From assembly GCA_024195265.1 (NCBI GenBank), contig JAJLRJ010000013.1, forward strand, positions 3,235,075 through 3,299,074: 64,000 nt of DNA. The letters run 5' to 3'. Of the stretch, positions 42,801-54,400 are shown in pieces (position 1 is the stretch's first letter; each line of letters begins with the position of its first letter). The notes below the pieces were generated by a model. That model was given only the letters and a program-made list of their open reading frames with translations, was not told the origin of the DNA and ran no database searches. The DNA is from Dendrophyllia cribrosa. Lineage: Eukaryota; Cnidaria; Anthozoa; Scleractinia; Dendrophylliidae. Both the position numbers and the translations under genes were made by a program.

Positions 42801-42885
42801 GTGTTCGGACAGGACTCGAACCTACGGCCTCTACGACCCTTCGCTGACTTGTCCTCTCTTCTAACCACTAGACCACCACGCTGCT
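42801..42885 (-). repeat. tRNA-like sequence, left arm
   Basis: On the minus strand, box A-like TGGTCTAGTGGTTAG and box B-like GGTTCGAGTCC are present. The variable region is long and acceptor pairing is poor, so a functional tRNA is unlikely. Confidence 0.55.
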
Positions 42886-43127
42886 GGTTGAGCAAACCTC
42901 AATTTTTTAACAATAAAATTCATGCGCTTATTCTACACCCTGTAGTAAGCCTATAAATCACTCGCTTGAAAATAATTTTAGAAAGTAAATGGAAAAGCTT
43001 GATCACCAAACCTCAACAAAAAGCTAACCATTTGAAATCAGCGCTTAGACCTAATCACTGTAGATCAATGATATTCTATGTAAGACTCAAATAAATATCT
43101 TGCAGATTTAATTTCCCATCGCCTTGT

Positions 43128-43198
43128 TGTTCGGTGGTCTAGTGGTAAGAAGACGTTCCTAGTAGCGGTAGTTCCGGGTTCGAATCCCGCAGTCCAAA
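43128..43198 (+). repeat. tRNA-like sequence, right arm
   Basis: Box A TGGTCTAGTGGTAAG and box B GGGTTCGAATCCCG are well preserved and spaced as in a tRNA of ~70 nt. The T-stem pairs at four of five positions, but the acceptor stem (TTGTTCGG versus AGTCCAA) does not pair. It is read as a tRNA-derived promoter unit. Confidence 0.55.
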
Positions 43199-43330
43199 TA
43201 ACATGGTTTTTTTTATTTCTTCTTTTCTGAAATGTCCTGGGAAACAGTGTTCTAAATTAACTATAATGGTAAATTCGGAGCTATTTAAGAATTAACGATT
43301 ATCGTTAATTCAGAGAGGAGATCATGTTGT

Positions 43331-43530
43331 TCCCCCTTCCCCCTTCCCCCTTCCCCCTTCCCCCTTCCCCCTTCCCCCTTCCCCCTTCCCCCTTCCCCCT
43401 TCCCCCTTCCCCCTTCCCCCTTCCCCCTCCTCCCTCCCCCCCTCCTCCCTCCTCCCTCCTCCCTCCTCCCTCCTCCCTCCTCCCTCCTCCCTCCTCCCTC
43501 CTCTCTCCTTTCCTCTCCTCTCCTCTCCTC
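43331..43530. repeat. Polypyrimidine microsatellite (TTCCCCC)n then (TCCTCCC)n
   Basis: About fourteen TTCCCCC units are followed by about ten TCCTCCC/CTCCCTC units and then TCTCC-type repeats, almost purine-free on this strand for ~190 bp. It abuts the right end of the 42668-43320 element. Long charged frames read through it are artefacts. Confidence 0.92.
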
Positions 43531-44458
43531 GTCTCGTATTACTTTCGCTCGCTCGGTTAATCATCAATTGGGTGATTTGCTCGCCCGCTCGACTGTCCAG
43601 AAAGGGACTGATAGCACGCTAGACAGGTGTCCACTCCAAGACCAAAACTCCCACTATTACGCACTTTTGCCATTATGGACATCAAATGCGAGGTGTGCAG
43701 ATTTCCGTTTATTATGAGGCTGACTGTAATGGTAGGTGTCAGTTCGTAGGGGTCTGTCCAGTACACAGGCGCCCGCTTCCTAACTCAGTTATTTACCACG
43801 CCAATATGTTACCCATCCCAGGACCTTATTCGCACTTCCCGCTAGCGAGCGGAAGGCTAGGTCCTGGGACCAAACGTATGGTCCGTGAACCGGCCCCGCT
43901 GTGCATGTGATCTTGGGGAGCGAATACCCATTTTATCTTTTGCTTGTGTAATACGCGAACAGCGCGAGAGAGTCAGTTTGCAGCCAAGTTGACAAACAGT
44001 ACCACAGTAAGTGATGACCTTGACGGAGATGAGAGGGAAGAAAAATTGATCGCGAAGAACGCGTGATAAATACGAAACATTTTTAGCACCCTGTATGCCT
44101 TTTCTCGCGACTGGCGTTTCGCTTTAATAGAGAGATTAAGCATCACGTTTGTTTTTCCCACGAACGGCAAAAATCGAACTTTTGTCGTCTGCCGTTTGCC
44201 GTTTTTACGTGAAAGTGAGTAGTTTCGCGTTTGTCAAGAACGTGAATTATTTTCGATTTTTCTGGTGGATGTATTTAACAATTCGAGGAATAGTAAAGAT
44301 AATCAACTGCAAGCTGTCGTTTACCGTTAATATTTAATACACCTCACCTCGCCTCGCCTCACCTCACCTGGAACTTTAACTGTAGCCTGCAGATCAGAGC
44401 AGGCGTCCTTTGGTGACGAACGAGTACTGAGTTATACCGTGGACTGGGAGGACTCTTA
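43531..44458. other. Intergenic spacer with one hairpin
   Basis: No supported gene. CCCAGGACCTTATTCGCACT and its partner ending AGGCTAGGTCCTGGG (43818-43869) form a hairpin around CCGCTAGCGAGCGG. Confidence 0.45.
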
Positions 44459-44598
44459 ACCCTATAGAACTTTTGAGTCTGTCAACGAAATCCTATGGTA
44501 TGACCATTCAAATGAAACCTCTTCCGCGGTACGTTTGCATGGTACCATTTGTTTTTCAGTATTTTTTAAGATGAAATTTAGAATTTTTCTTTAAACTT
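44459..44598 (-). repeat. Truncated family B copy
   Basis: A single unit with ACTTTTGAGTCTGTCAACGA and CATGGTACCATTTG, followed by a degraded right end AAGATGAAATTTAGAATTT. Confidence 0.65.
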
Positions 44599-45089
44599 TT
44601 CGGCCAAAGGAGGGGTTTGGGAAAACCGCCCTTTCCCTTCCCCCTTTCGCTCTACCGAGCCCCCGATTTTGCGAAACCACTAGGTAGATTGCAGAGAACT
44701 GTACCAGGATTCGCCAACAAGCAAATTTGACAGAAAATAGGTACTTTGGCCCGCGGACACTCGAACGTTGTCCCAGCCACATACAAACACTACTTTATTT
44801 TTAAATCCTATTTTAAGCGTATGGTTAAACGTGCCCCAGTTTAATACAGAAAGCTGCTCATAGCATCGATCATAGCAAGCTTCGTTTCGCGTGACTTCAT
44901 TTCGACAACAATTTAATAACGCTTGTCGCACGTCACGACTGGCGCATATTGAATTTAAAATCTGTTTACAGAAATTTTGTAAACTCAATACATAGTTTAA
45001 AAATGCAGCTCTTTGAAAAGCACGATATCTTTTTGTTTTTGTTAATCCAGCCGTTAATATATTTTCCGTCATTTATGTAAATTTTTTAA
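44599..45089. other. Intergenic spacer upstream of the receptor
   Basis: A 130-codon minus-strand frame at 44680-45072 has no recognisable domain; I do not support it as a gene. Confidence 0.35.
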
Positions 45090-45329
45090 GAGGGGGAATC
45101 CCCGCATTCCTGAGCAAGATTAAAACAATGTAAACGTAAATTATGCAGCAAAGCCGATTGTTTCTCATAAGTTTGATATCACCGGATGGCGTAATTTTAC
45201 GGTTCTACAGATGAAGAAGAGAACGATTAATGTTTTGGAGTAAAAGCGGTGCAAGTCTTTCCAACGCTCGCCTCGCAGCCTTGCGATCGAGTGAAATCTG
45301 CAAAAAAGCTTGAACCTCTACATTGCAAG
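45090..45329 (+). promoter_or_regulatory. Promoter/5' UTR of the UNC5/LRP-like receptor, duplicated at 63668
   Basis: This block aligns with 63668-63930. Shared islands in the same order are GGGGAATCCCCG, TATGCAG, GATATCA/AATATCA, GGCG-AATTT and GAGTA-AAA-CGGTG. The last aligns TAAAAG here (45241) with a TATAAA in the other copy (63828), about 90-100 bp before each ATG. Preservation outside the coding exon suggests promoter duplication along with the gene. Confidence 0.6.
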
Positions 45330-45411
45330 ATGACACCCTTCATCATCCATTTGCTGGCAGCTTTAACCTTCCTGGGGGCAGCTGAAACTGGAGCTTTCTT
45401 CGCTCAGTCAG
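45330..45411 (+). CDS. Receptor exon 1: signal peptide
   Basis: It encodes MTPFIIHLLAALTFLGAAET and a few more residues: a hydrophobic core with small residues before the likely cleavage site. It ends CAG|GTAATA in phase 1. An upstream in-frame ATG at 45249 would add 27 polar residues ahead of the signal peptide and is less likely. The exon is matched by 63931-64000. Confidence 0.85.
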
Positions 45412-48400
45412 GTAATAATTATAATATTGATAGGCAAATTTTATCATTCAATACAGAAATGGAGTCAGATAAGCGAGTTCAGAAGCCGTTTTATTCCGTC
45501 CCTAAATGAACTTGCGGTGAATAGATCATGCATATTAAATTAATATAACATAACGATGCGTCACATTTCATTGCGGGTAATATTAAAGCTGGTACTTTTC
45601 AGAAGTATGTATAACTTTTGTGCCCTGTTAGTACTTAAAGTGGTCTCATTTAACAAAACAAAACACATTTTATGATAAAAAAGAGCTTTGTTTGTTGTTC
45701 CGCGATAAATACTGCTTGTTTCTTTTAATAATAAAATTATATTGGCCCACGTGGATTCTTGTTTCAATGAGGTATTAAATCTTTTGCGTATTGTACATCT
45801 GTTGAATATTGTGTTCTTCAGACCGGGCTGAAATCAAATTGCAGCTTTATCAAAGTTTTAATACGGGAAAACGAACTGTTTTAAAGGCTTTTTCAGGCGT
45901 AATTGCTCAAAAAGGAACTTGAGAAAGCAGTTCTTAAGAATGTGCTTTGCTTGCAGAACCAACAGGCTAATAGGTCACGAGAAACCAGGTGTTTGATAGA
46001 ACTCAATTATTTCCACCAGGTGTTAACAAAATGGTGTGCAGCCATTTCGCAGCCACATTTTAACTTCTCTCAAAATAATAGTTTAACTTTTCGGAAATCT
46101 CGGAGAACTAAACGGCTTTTTAAAAATTCTGTTATGATTTGATAGAAAAGGCGAGGAATTAACATTATTTAATATTTACATTATTTGTAGCAAATCATTT
46201 GCGATTGTCATGTGTTATTCGTTTTTTTGTAAAACAATTCATGTCATCAATCATTGCTTTTTGATCCGAAAAGGTTTCAAGAACCGCTCGCAAGCTTCGA
46301 ACATAGTTTCTCAGCTACAAACTAAGACATTTGCGTGGCCTCGCGTGACTGTCTGATAGATAACTGATTGAAATTCGTCACGCGATCACGCAAGTCACTC
46401 AATCTGTGCGTAGCATTATGGTTAGATTTTGCCTACAGTACTCAAACGGTACACAGAAAACAACAGTTGTCAGATATGGGCGCGTGTGCCAGCCAAGCCA
46501 CCGATAGAGATAAAAGAAAGGGCTTGAGCTAAAGTGATAATGACTTAGAAACATCTAATCTACTAGCTAAAGAGTCTTTAACATAAGTGTTCTTGGCGGA
46601 AACCGAAGCCCAACGGCCATGACGCTGGAAATTTCTATCAGGAACTCCAGATTTCGCAGCAGACGTTGCACCACCTGACCTTGCAGAGTGAGTACTGAAG
46701 CTATTAATATCCGGGACAATGTCACGAAAGGATTTCTTGAACGATTCCCTGTAAGTAGAATAGCTTAAAGGCTTGTTAACCGACACCAAACGCTTGCAAC
46801 TTTTAGAAGCCGAGATAGGTCTAAAAATATACTCATCTGAATCCAATGAAATATGGGACGAATTGATATATAATCTAAGCAAAGCCACGGGGCACAGGCT
46901 AGAACAAGACTTAGCGATTACAACTGACTGACCATCCCTTAACTGGTCCGTTTTGCTCTTCTCAATAAAAATAGAAATAAAGCCATCACTAAACTTAATA
47001 TCTTTAGCACGAATAAGTGACAATTCAGAAAATCTTAAAAAGCCTGAAAAGGCTAAGACAAACATAACTAAACTACGCAGCTGCAAAAGATCATTCAGAT
47101 CAGTCTTATCCATTAGTTTCCTGAGATGCGCAACATCAAGTGGCTCTTTCCGATGACTGACAGGAGACGACGCGAGACGGACCGCTCCTTCTTTGACTGC
47201 AATCACTGTAGGATGTGAAGTAGGGGAAGGAACGCCAGCAAGATCATGCAACCATTTAAACGCGTAGAACGCGCAGTGGATCGAAGAAACGGAATTAGTT
47301 GAATCCAGCAGATACTGCAGAAACAAAGCACAACTGATGGGCTCCACAGGAAAAACTGCAACGATACCAAGGCGCTCTGTAGCAAAAGACCTCCATCTGT
47401 TGAACATCCTCGTATAGTTCGAAGAAGTACCGGGGGCCCTGGAAGCAATAACTGTTGTCTTGAGCTTTTCCAGTAAGGAGGCAACCTCATGCGACAACGG
47501 AGAAGATGTACACCAGAAATCTGTAGTAAAAATGTCTAAAAGAAAAAACCGAAAACAAAAAGAAAACAAATAACAAACAATAACAATACAAAACTAACAG
47601 GGCTCTGTAAAGTAAAGAAGAAATAGTCAACAATTTAATTGCATCAAAGGCGAAAATGCGTCAAATACACAAGCGTTTCTGTAAGAAAATCAATTTCACA
47701 ACAAAACTCGTATATGAGGAAAAAATAAACACAAACGACAGCTCAACAAGGGTGGATATCAAAAAAAAAACCCATCAAGGGTACTGTCCCACTAGGGAAA
47801 ATATATAACCCATCAAGGGTACTGTCCCACTAAGGGTGAATATTACACAACAATCGTAACAGATAACCCATCAAGGGTACTGTCCCACCAAGGGTTAAAA
47901 AACTTAAGACCCCAAAGTCTCTGCAACATCGAGTTGCATACGATATAAATAAACAACAGCCTCTTATACTAAACCCACCATGGGTGAAAAAGGCATCTAG
48001 CCCATCCAAGTAAACAAAAACATGTAAGCACCAAGTTGCAAGTATACTATGAAATATCTAGACGTCCGGAACTCGAAAAGCCTCACAAACGAGAACAGAC
48101 CCTTGCCTGGGCGGAATTCTAAAGTCGATACGCAGCGCCACCGAGGGAAATGCTAGGGAACCGCGACCGAAGATTGAATTCTTAGCTTTGCCCCGGACAA
48201 ACAAATTCGGAAGGTCAGGAAGCATGATCCAGTCATGGACGAAACTACTCCAATGCAAACCATCGAAGCATAATCGAGGCCAAAAATGCGCAGATCTCCA
48301 AAGGGGAACCACGAGAGTACCAGCTGCATTGCAAACCTGCATGTGGGCAAGAACTTTACACGTTAGACAAACAGGAGGGCAGAGCCAGTTGTTGTCATAG

Positions 48401-51400
48401 GCCCAATCCTGCACAAGGGCATTAACGCCGGAGGTACCTTGCTGATAAAATCTGGTGTTGAATTTCGGAAGCTTGGCGTTGTAACAAGAAGCAAATCTGT
48501 CACAGGAGTGAGGACCCTAACGCTCGTCTAGAGAATGGAAAACATCGTCATTGATCGAGTAATCATCAAGATCAACTAGCTTGCTGATGTCGTCGGCAAA
48601 AGTGTTGTGATCCCTAGGAATCCACTGAACATCGACACTAATCGAGGCACGAAGACAGATGCGATGAATATCCAGAGCTATCCGCTGCAGAGCCGGAACC
48701 TTGGAGCCAATGTTCACGATACGCACAACATTCTGATTATCGGTGTACCAAACGACAGTCTGGGCACGGAGTGAATCAATAAACGCTTGCAGAGACAAAA
48801 ACACTGCAAGGAGCTCACGAAACGTAGAACTTGGCGACCTCTCGAAGTCAGACCAATTCTGGTGAAAAATTTTGCCTTCAAGATCTATGAAACTGCCGCA
48901 AGCGGAATTAGACGCATCAGAATAAACAATCTTCGAGGGCTTACGCTTAATAGGCCACAGAGGCACACCGTTAATGTGAGCGACATTAAGCTTCCAAAAA
49001 TTTAATTCATCCACGCATTCGGGCGTCAAAGAAACCGACGAATTCTAAGTCTCAGCGGTATGGATAACAGCGAAAATATTTCTAGTCATAAGCCTGGCTA
49101 CGTTGCCAACACAATTTCCAAGGGAAATAATTTTACCGCAGACGCTGGCGAGCTTGCGCACCCGAGTCTGGTGAGAGGAGTTGCTAGAGTCCAAAAGACA
49201 GGATAAATCTTCCGACAGAGACTGTATTCTTCTTGGCGTAGCAGAAATGAGACATTTAGAAGTGTCAATAACAGTCCCCAGCCAGGTGATAACTTGAGTT
49301 GGCTCCCAAAGCGATTTCTCTTCATTAGGGACAAAGCCAGACTTCAATAAATCAGCATGCACTGACAAACTTGAAATTTTTGCCTTAATATAATTCGGAG
49401 CAGCCCCCAATCCGTCATCCAGAAAAACAACAATCGACTTGCCTTCGGATCTCCATTTCTTAACTACATGTAACGGTTTAAGAAGCTTGGTAAACAGATA
49501 AGGCGCAGAGCTAATACCAAAGGGCAAAACTGAAAACTGAAAATATCTAGTAATCCCCGATGAAAATGTCCAAGAAAACGACAGATATTGCCTGTGTTCA
49601 GGGAAAATGTCAACGTGATGGTACCCAGATTTGAGATCGAAGGAAAACATGAAGTCTCCAGAGTTAAGCACTTGCTTTGCAATAGAAACATCTTCACATC
49701 GAAACTTGGATTTGAAAAGATACTGGTTGACGTGTCGAAGATCCAAGATCAGGCGCTTATTTCCCCGATTTCTGAATGGAAACAGACAATAGATTGATAA
49801 TTGCAGGAGGCACGAAAACCTCAGTGATACATTCCAAATTAAGGAGGTCGCTAATGGCACCGTCTACAAAAACAGATTCCCGAAGTGCCGAATTATTATT
49901 CGCAGCAACAAAAGGCGGTGGAATTTGCAGCAACGGTAATTTGTAGCCAAATTCTATAACGCCGAGAATAAAAGGCGACGCGCCAATATCCTTCCAAAAC
50001 TGAATACATTTTCGTAATCTGCCTCTGACAGAAACAGGAACATCACCGGATTTGACTTCATAGCAAGATAATTGAGCATCTACAAAAGTGCGATCGCTCT
50101 GACGTGATACAGACAAGGCCTCAAAATCAAGGTCTGAAAAATATTAAATAAAGTGGGAAGATAAAATAAATAGCTTATAAACAATTAGGAGCAGAATAAT
50201 AACGCGCAATATGAAAACAAATAGACTTATGGAAATAACTATAATCTGTAACAAAAAATTAACAAACAAAAACGCGAAATACAGTAAAGATTACAACTGA
50301 ATGAAAATTGAAACGCTCAAGGCAACAAGATGCGGCTCGCCTGGACAAATCCGTTCCGCTCACGGCTGTTCATTTCGCCTGATGACTTTGGGCATTAGAA
50401 TGAACAAGCAAACTAGGGCATGCGGCCCGCCAATGACCTGGCTTTCCACAAGCAAAGCAAAGGCCCACAGATCTGGCCGTCGACGATTGAGCATTAAGCC
50501 TTGCCAAAGGACCAGGAAAATGAGCGACCGTAGGGTGCGAACGCTGCATGGCGGACGATCCACGACGCTGGAAAAGAGAACCCCGCGAGGCGAAACGCTT
50601 AGAAGCTTTGGCAGCCCTGGCCTCAGCTCTATAAATCTTCTTCTCGTCCTCGTCATCCTCAGCCAAATCATGATGCTTATACTCAAGGACTGTTTTCCAG
50701 CCATACGGCGACTTGTCCGCTAAGAGAATTAATTTCTGGCGCTCTTCAAACAGAGACATACCTTCATCCAAGTGTTCCTTGGTTTTGGCGAGATCATTGC
50801 GCTGCAACGCAGAAGATGCGTCCTGTCCTGTCTCAAGCACAGATTTGACTGTTTTAAACTGGTCCTCGTTGCTCTTCTTGTTAAACGTAGGTGGAGCGTC
50901 TCTCTTCAACTTCTTTATCTCCGACATTTGCTCGGCCGAGTTGGACTCGCTGGATCTTTTTAGATCGGATATCGAGGAAGAAACAAGAACCTTGATTTGG
51001 GAGAGCAGATCTTTGTTGCTATTGCCAACGATCTCTCTAACTTTAGACTCATCCATAACTAGAACTCGACGAACTGAATAAGACAACGTGAACAAAACGA
51101 AAGTGAACCTAGCACTGCGAAGGCTGACCGTAGAATGTCACACCTTACTAACGGCTCCAAATTACAAACTCGAATCCCATGACTCACTGCGCGCTAACAC
51201 CCTCCCCAGACCTCTGATACGTGCTGGCAAAATAGTAATTTATGATAGTACGGTGTAATCACAAATTACATGATGGGAAAGTAAATAGAAAATCGTTATC
51301 CCAACTTGCTTTCCAGCAGGACATGTTGTTGAAAAAAGAATTATGTTTTATAGGCCATATATAGAGGACTTCGCGCTTATAATGGGAATCATGGGTAAAC

Positions 51401-54400
51401 TGCGCAAACATGCCATCAAATACAGTGTTTGATTGGGAATCCAGTGTCAAAAAATTGTAGTAAAATTTAAATATTCTAAAATTTGTGAATTGAAAATTTA
51501 CGATACTAGAAACAAGACTTTTACTCATCAAATTTGAGGAATGTCGATGTGTTAGAAAGCGTGTAATTATTTTTTTTGTTATCCATGCAATAGAGGCTAC
51601 GGAAAAATTTACAGACGAAATGTATGGAAAACAAAAAAATAATTGCACTTTTACTGGCACAGCTACATACAGCAAGTCCTAAACCCATTTTATTCGAATT
51701 TATAGCAAAAGAAGCACCAAAAAGACGTGATACGCCACCTCCTACTTTCCTTCAAGCTCCTCAAAAAATACGCTACTTCGTGTCACGCAAACAGCCTGCC
51801 AACCTAACATGGGTGGCTACGGATGTCTGCAAAATGCAAATCAAATGTAACGGAAAGACTTTTCAACAAGGACTCACTAGAGTTTGTGAGAAGACTTGTA
51901 AGAAATGTAGGACGAGGACAAAGACCAAGATAATCAATGTGTCTGATTTCCCTGACGGCGTCAGGTCTATGACATGTCAGTGTAAGGTCTGGGGGACGAT
52001 TGCCGTGCGGACTGAGAAGATAATCGTGGAGAAAGCTTGTGAGTGTTTAGACGTTTAGGCTTAATACTTTTATTTTAAAGACTCTTCCAATTAAAAATGA
52101 TTGAAAACATTCCAAATTTCATTACTGAGAGACAATCAATTTCGTTCCAAGGGTCTTCGCGTCTCCATCGCGGTCAAACGTCCGAGGCGTTTTTCGTTTT
52201 ATTTAGAGGGATTTCATTTGATATTAAATGTAAATATGGGCAAGGATGTATAAAAAAATTAGTTGAAGTAACTATCTTTTAATTTTTCTCAAAATAATGA
52301 GCTTTTTTCCGTTGAAAACTGACCAAAACTCTTTGCGCCTGATCAAAATTATGCTAGAAAATGGCGCCGACAATTCTGCAGTTCACAGTTTGTCAACGCT
52401 AAGAACTTTTTTAGTAAACTTTCAAAACGTTTGGTAAATTGACAGTGTATTGGCAATATATTAAACTTTAAACAGTAAAAAATGAGAACCTTAACTTTTG
52501 AGTACTTTGCTTAACTTTTGCAAATTTCTCTGGTTTGACCGCGGTTAACTTCCCGTCATGGGACGGGAAGAAGAGAGACCCTGGGAACGAGGTTGAGAGA
52601 CAACCACTATTTTAGTGGTCACACTGTTAGGATTTCATCCACGCATTCAAAAGTTAGAATCATCTTGTACAGCATAATAAACAGCACCACAAGAAAGTAC
52701 TGCTCAATAGCTTTCGTTTGAATGGTCAAACTTTAGGATTCCATCCAAAGACTCAAAAGTTAGAACCACCTTGTACAGCGTAATAAACAGTACCACAGGA
52801 AAGTACTGCTCAGTAGCTTTCATTTGAATGGTCACACTTTAGGATTCCATCCAAAGACTTAAAAGTTAGAATCATCTTGTACAGCATAATAAACAGTTCC
52901 ACAGGAAAGTACTGCTCAATAGCTTTCGTTTGAATGGTCACACTTTAGGATTCCATCCAAAGACTCAAAAGTTAGAATCATCTTGTACAGTGTAATAAAC
53001 AGTACCACAGGAAAGTACTGCTCAATAGCTTTCGTTTGAATGGTCACACTTTAGGATTCCATCCAAAGACTCAAAAGTAAGAACCACCTTGTACAGCATA
53101 ATAAACAGTACCACAGGAAAGTACTGCGCAATAGCTTTTATTTGAATTTTCACACTGTAGAATTTCATCCACATAGTCAAAGCTAGAACCATCTTGTACA
53201 GCATAACAAACAGCATCACCGGATAGCAGTGCTCAACATTTTCACTTAAATCGGCATACTTTAGGACCTCATCCACCTTAGAACCACCTTGTACAGTGTA
53301 ATAAATAATTCAGTATTTCGCGAAAAAATCCAACAATGAAATTTACCTCAAATCAGATACATTTTTTTGTAAATCGAGTTAAGTAACAGAGGTTATAGAG
53401 AAATTGCTCGCCCGTGTATCTTTTGTTTTGCTGGAGACTAAACATTTCGATTATGTTTGCAGTTCTTCGTCGTAAATTTGGTGAAGTTGACTTAGGTCAC
53501 GTGGCACTCCCCAACACAACCGTGACCCTTCAGTGCAAGCCTCCGGGCGGTTCACCACCACCGAACATCACGTGGTACAAAAATGGCGAGCCACTCTTCT
53601 TTAGGCGTGGCAAACGGGTGCGTGTTAATGCGAAGGGAGATCTTGTTATCAAGCGCTTGCGCACTAACGACACGGGCGAGTATCAATGTGTTGCTGAGAA
53701 CATGGTGGCGCGCCGAGAGGGACTAGTGATCACGATTGAAGCTCGAGGTTTGTCCTTTTGCTGTTTCTTGTCTAATGTAGTGCCAAGCATGGGAAAATCT
53801 GTATTTGATGCCGATCGCGCGAACGATGGAAAACAGGTTATAATGTGTTTTTAACCAGTGCCAATTGCGGGAAAAATTGCAACCGGTGCAAGAGAACATT
53901 CAAGCGCGAGGAAACATACCATGGTGCCAAGCGCGGGAAAACATGTATTTTTTTAACCAGTGCCAAATGCGGGAAAACATGCAACCGGTACCACTGGCGA
54001 AAAATCATGTCAAGCGCGAGAAAACGTAACACAGTGCCATGCTCGGGAAAACGTAGCATGGTGCCAATCTCAGGGAAATGTTTTATGGGAAAAACTCGGA
54101 AAAACATGCAACCAGTGCCGAGCGCGCAAATAGATGCATGAGCCCAAAACATGCACGAACTGCGTATGATTGGTTGTAAAAAAAAGCAGCATGCACGCCT
54201 TACTATTGAAAGCATCTGCACGCGTTCTCTGTACCAATAATTGAGCTATGTAGCCTGTCGGAGAGCAGACGTTTATTTCGGGTCTTAGCCTTCTAAAAAC
54301 GCCTGTTCTTGCAGGCTAAGACCTCGGCGCCCAAAACCAAAGTGTGGATAATTAATTTTTAAAATCGGCACTCTCAAAGAACGTTTTACGTTACGAATAC

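Larger units (their letters stand above)
42668..43320. mobile_element. 653-bp inverted-repeat element with two opposed tRNA-like arms
   Basis: The ends are ~75-bp inverted repeats starting CTCCTCTCTGAATTAACGAT and finishing with the complement. Each carries the palindrome TTAACGATTATCGTTAA. Inside each end lies a tRNA-like segment, on the minus strand at 42801-42885 and on the plus strand at 43128-43198. The element has no protein-coding frame. It may be a MITE that captured a tRNA-like unit or a pair of SINE-like units. Confidence 0.82.
46529..51056 (-). mobile_element. DIRS-like tyrosine-recombinase retrotransposon, decayed
   Basis: On the minus strand the order is gag-like with zinc knuckle, reverse transcriptase, RNase H, a conserved post-RNase H region, then tyrosine recombinase. 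That is the DIRS arrangement, without an integrase of the DDE type. Two in-frame TAG codons and one frameshift break the pol frame; gag and recombinase frames are open. It sits antisense in receptor intron 1. I could not locate terminal or split repeats, so the outer limits are the coding limits only. Confidence 0.88.

Noticed and set aside
43128..43198. A functional tRNA gene
   Set aside because: Boxes A and B are good, but the acceptor stem does not pair and an inverted relative lies in the same element.
43322..43567. Charged or proline-rich frames
   Set aside because: They translate the polypyrimidine microsatellite.
44680..45072. 130-codon minus-strand frame
   Set aside because: No recognised domain, unusual composition, no splice or promoter support.
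50301..50723. 140-codon plus-strand frame across the DIRS gag region
   Set aside because: It is a shadow of the gag zinc-knuckle region on the opposite strand.
51259..51675. 138-codon minus-strand frame
   Set aside because: It overlaps intron 1 and the start of receptor exon 2 on the other strand and has no recognised domain.
53838..54221. Frames on both strands of 98-127 codons
   Set aside because: They read through the GTGCCAAGCGCGGG minisatellite in receptor intron 3.
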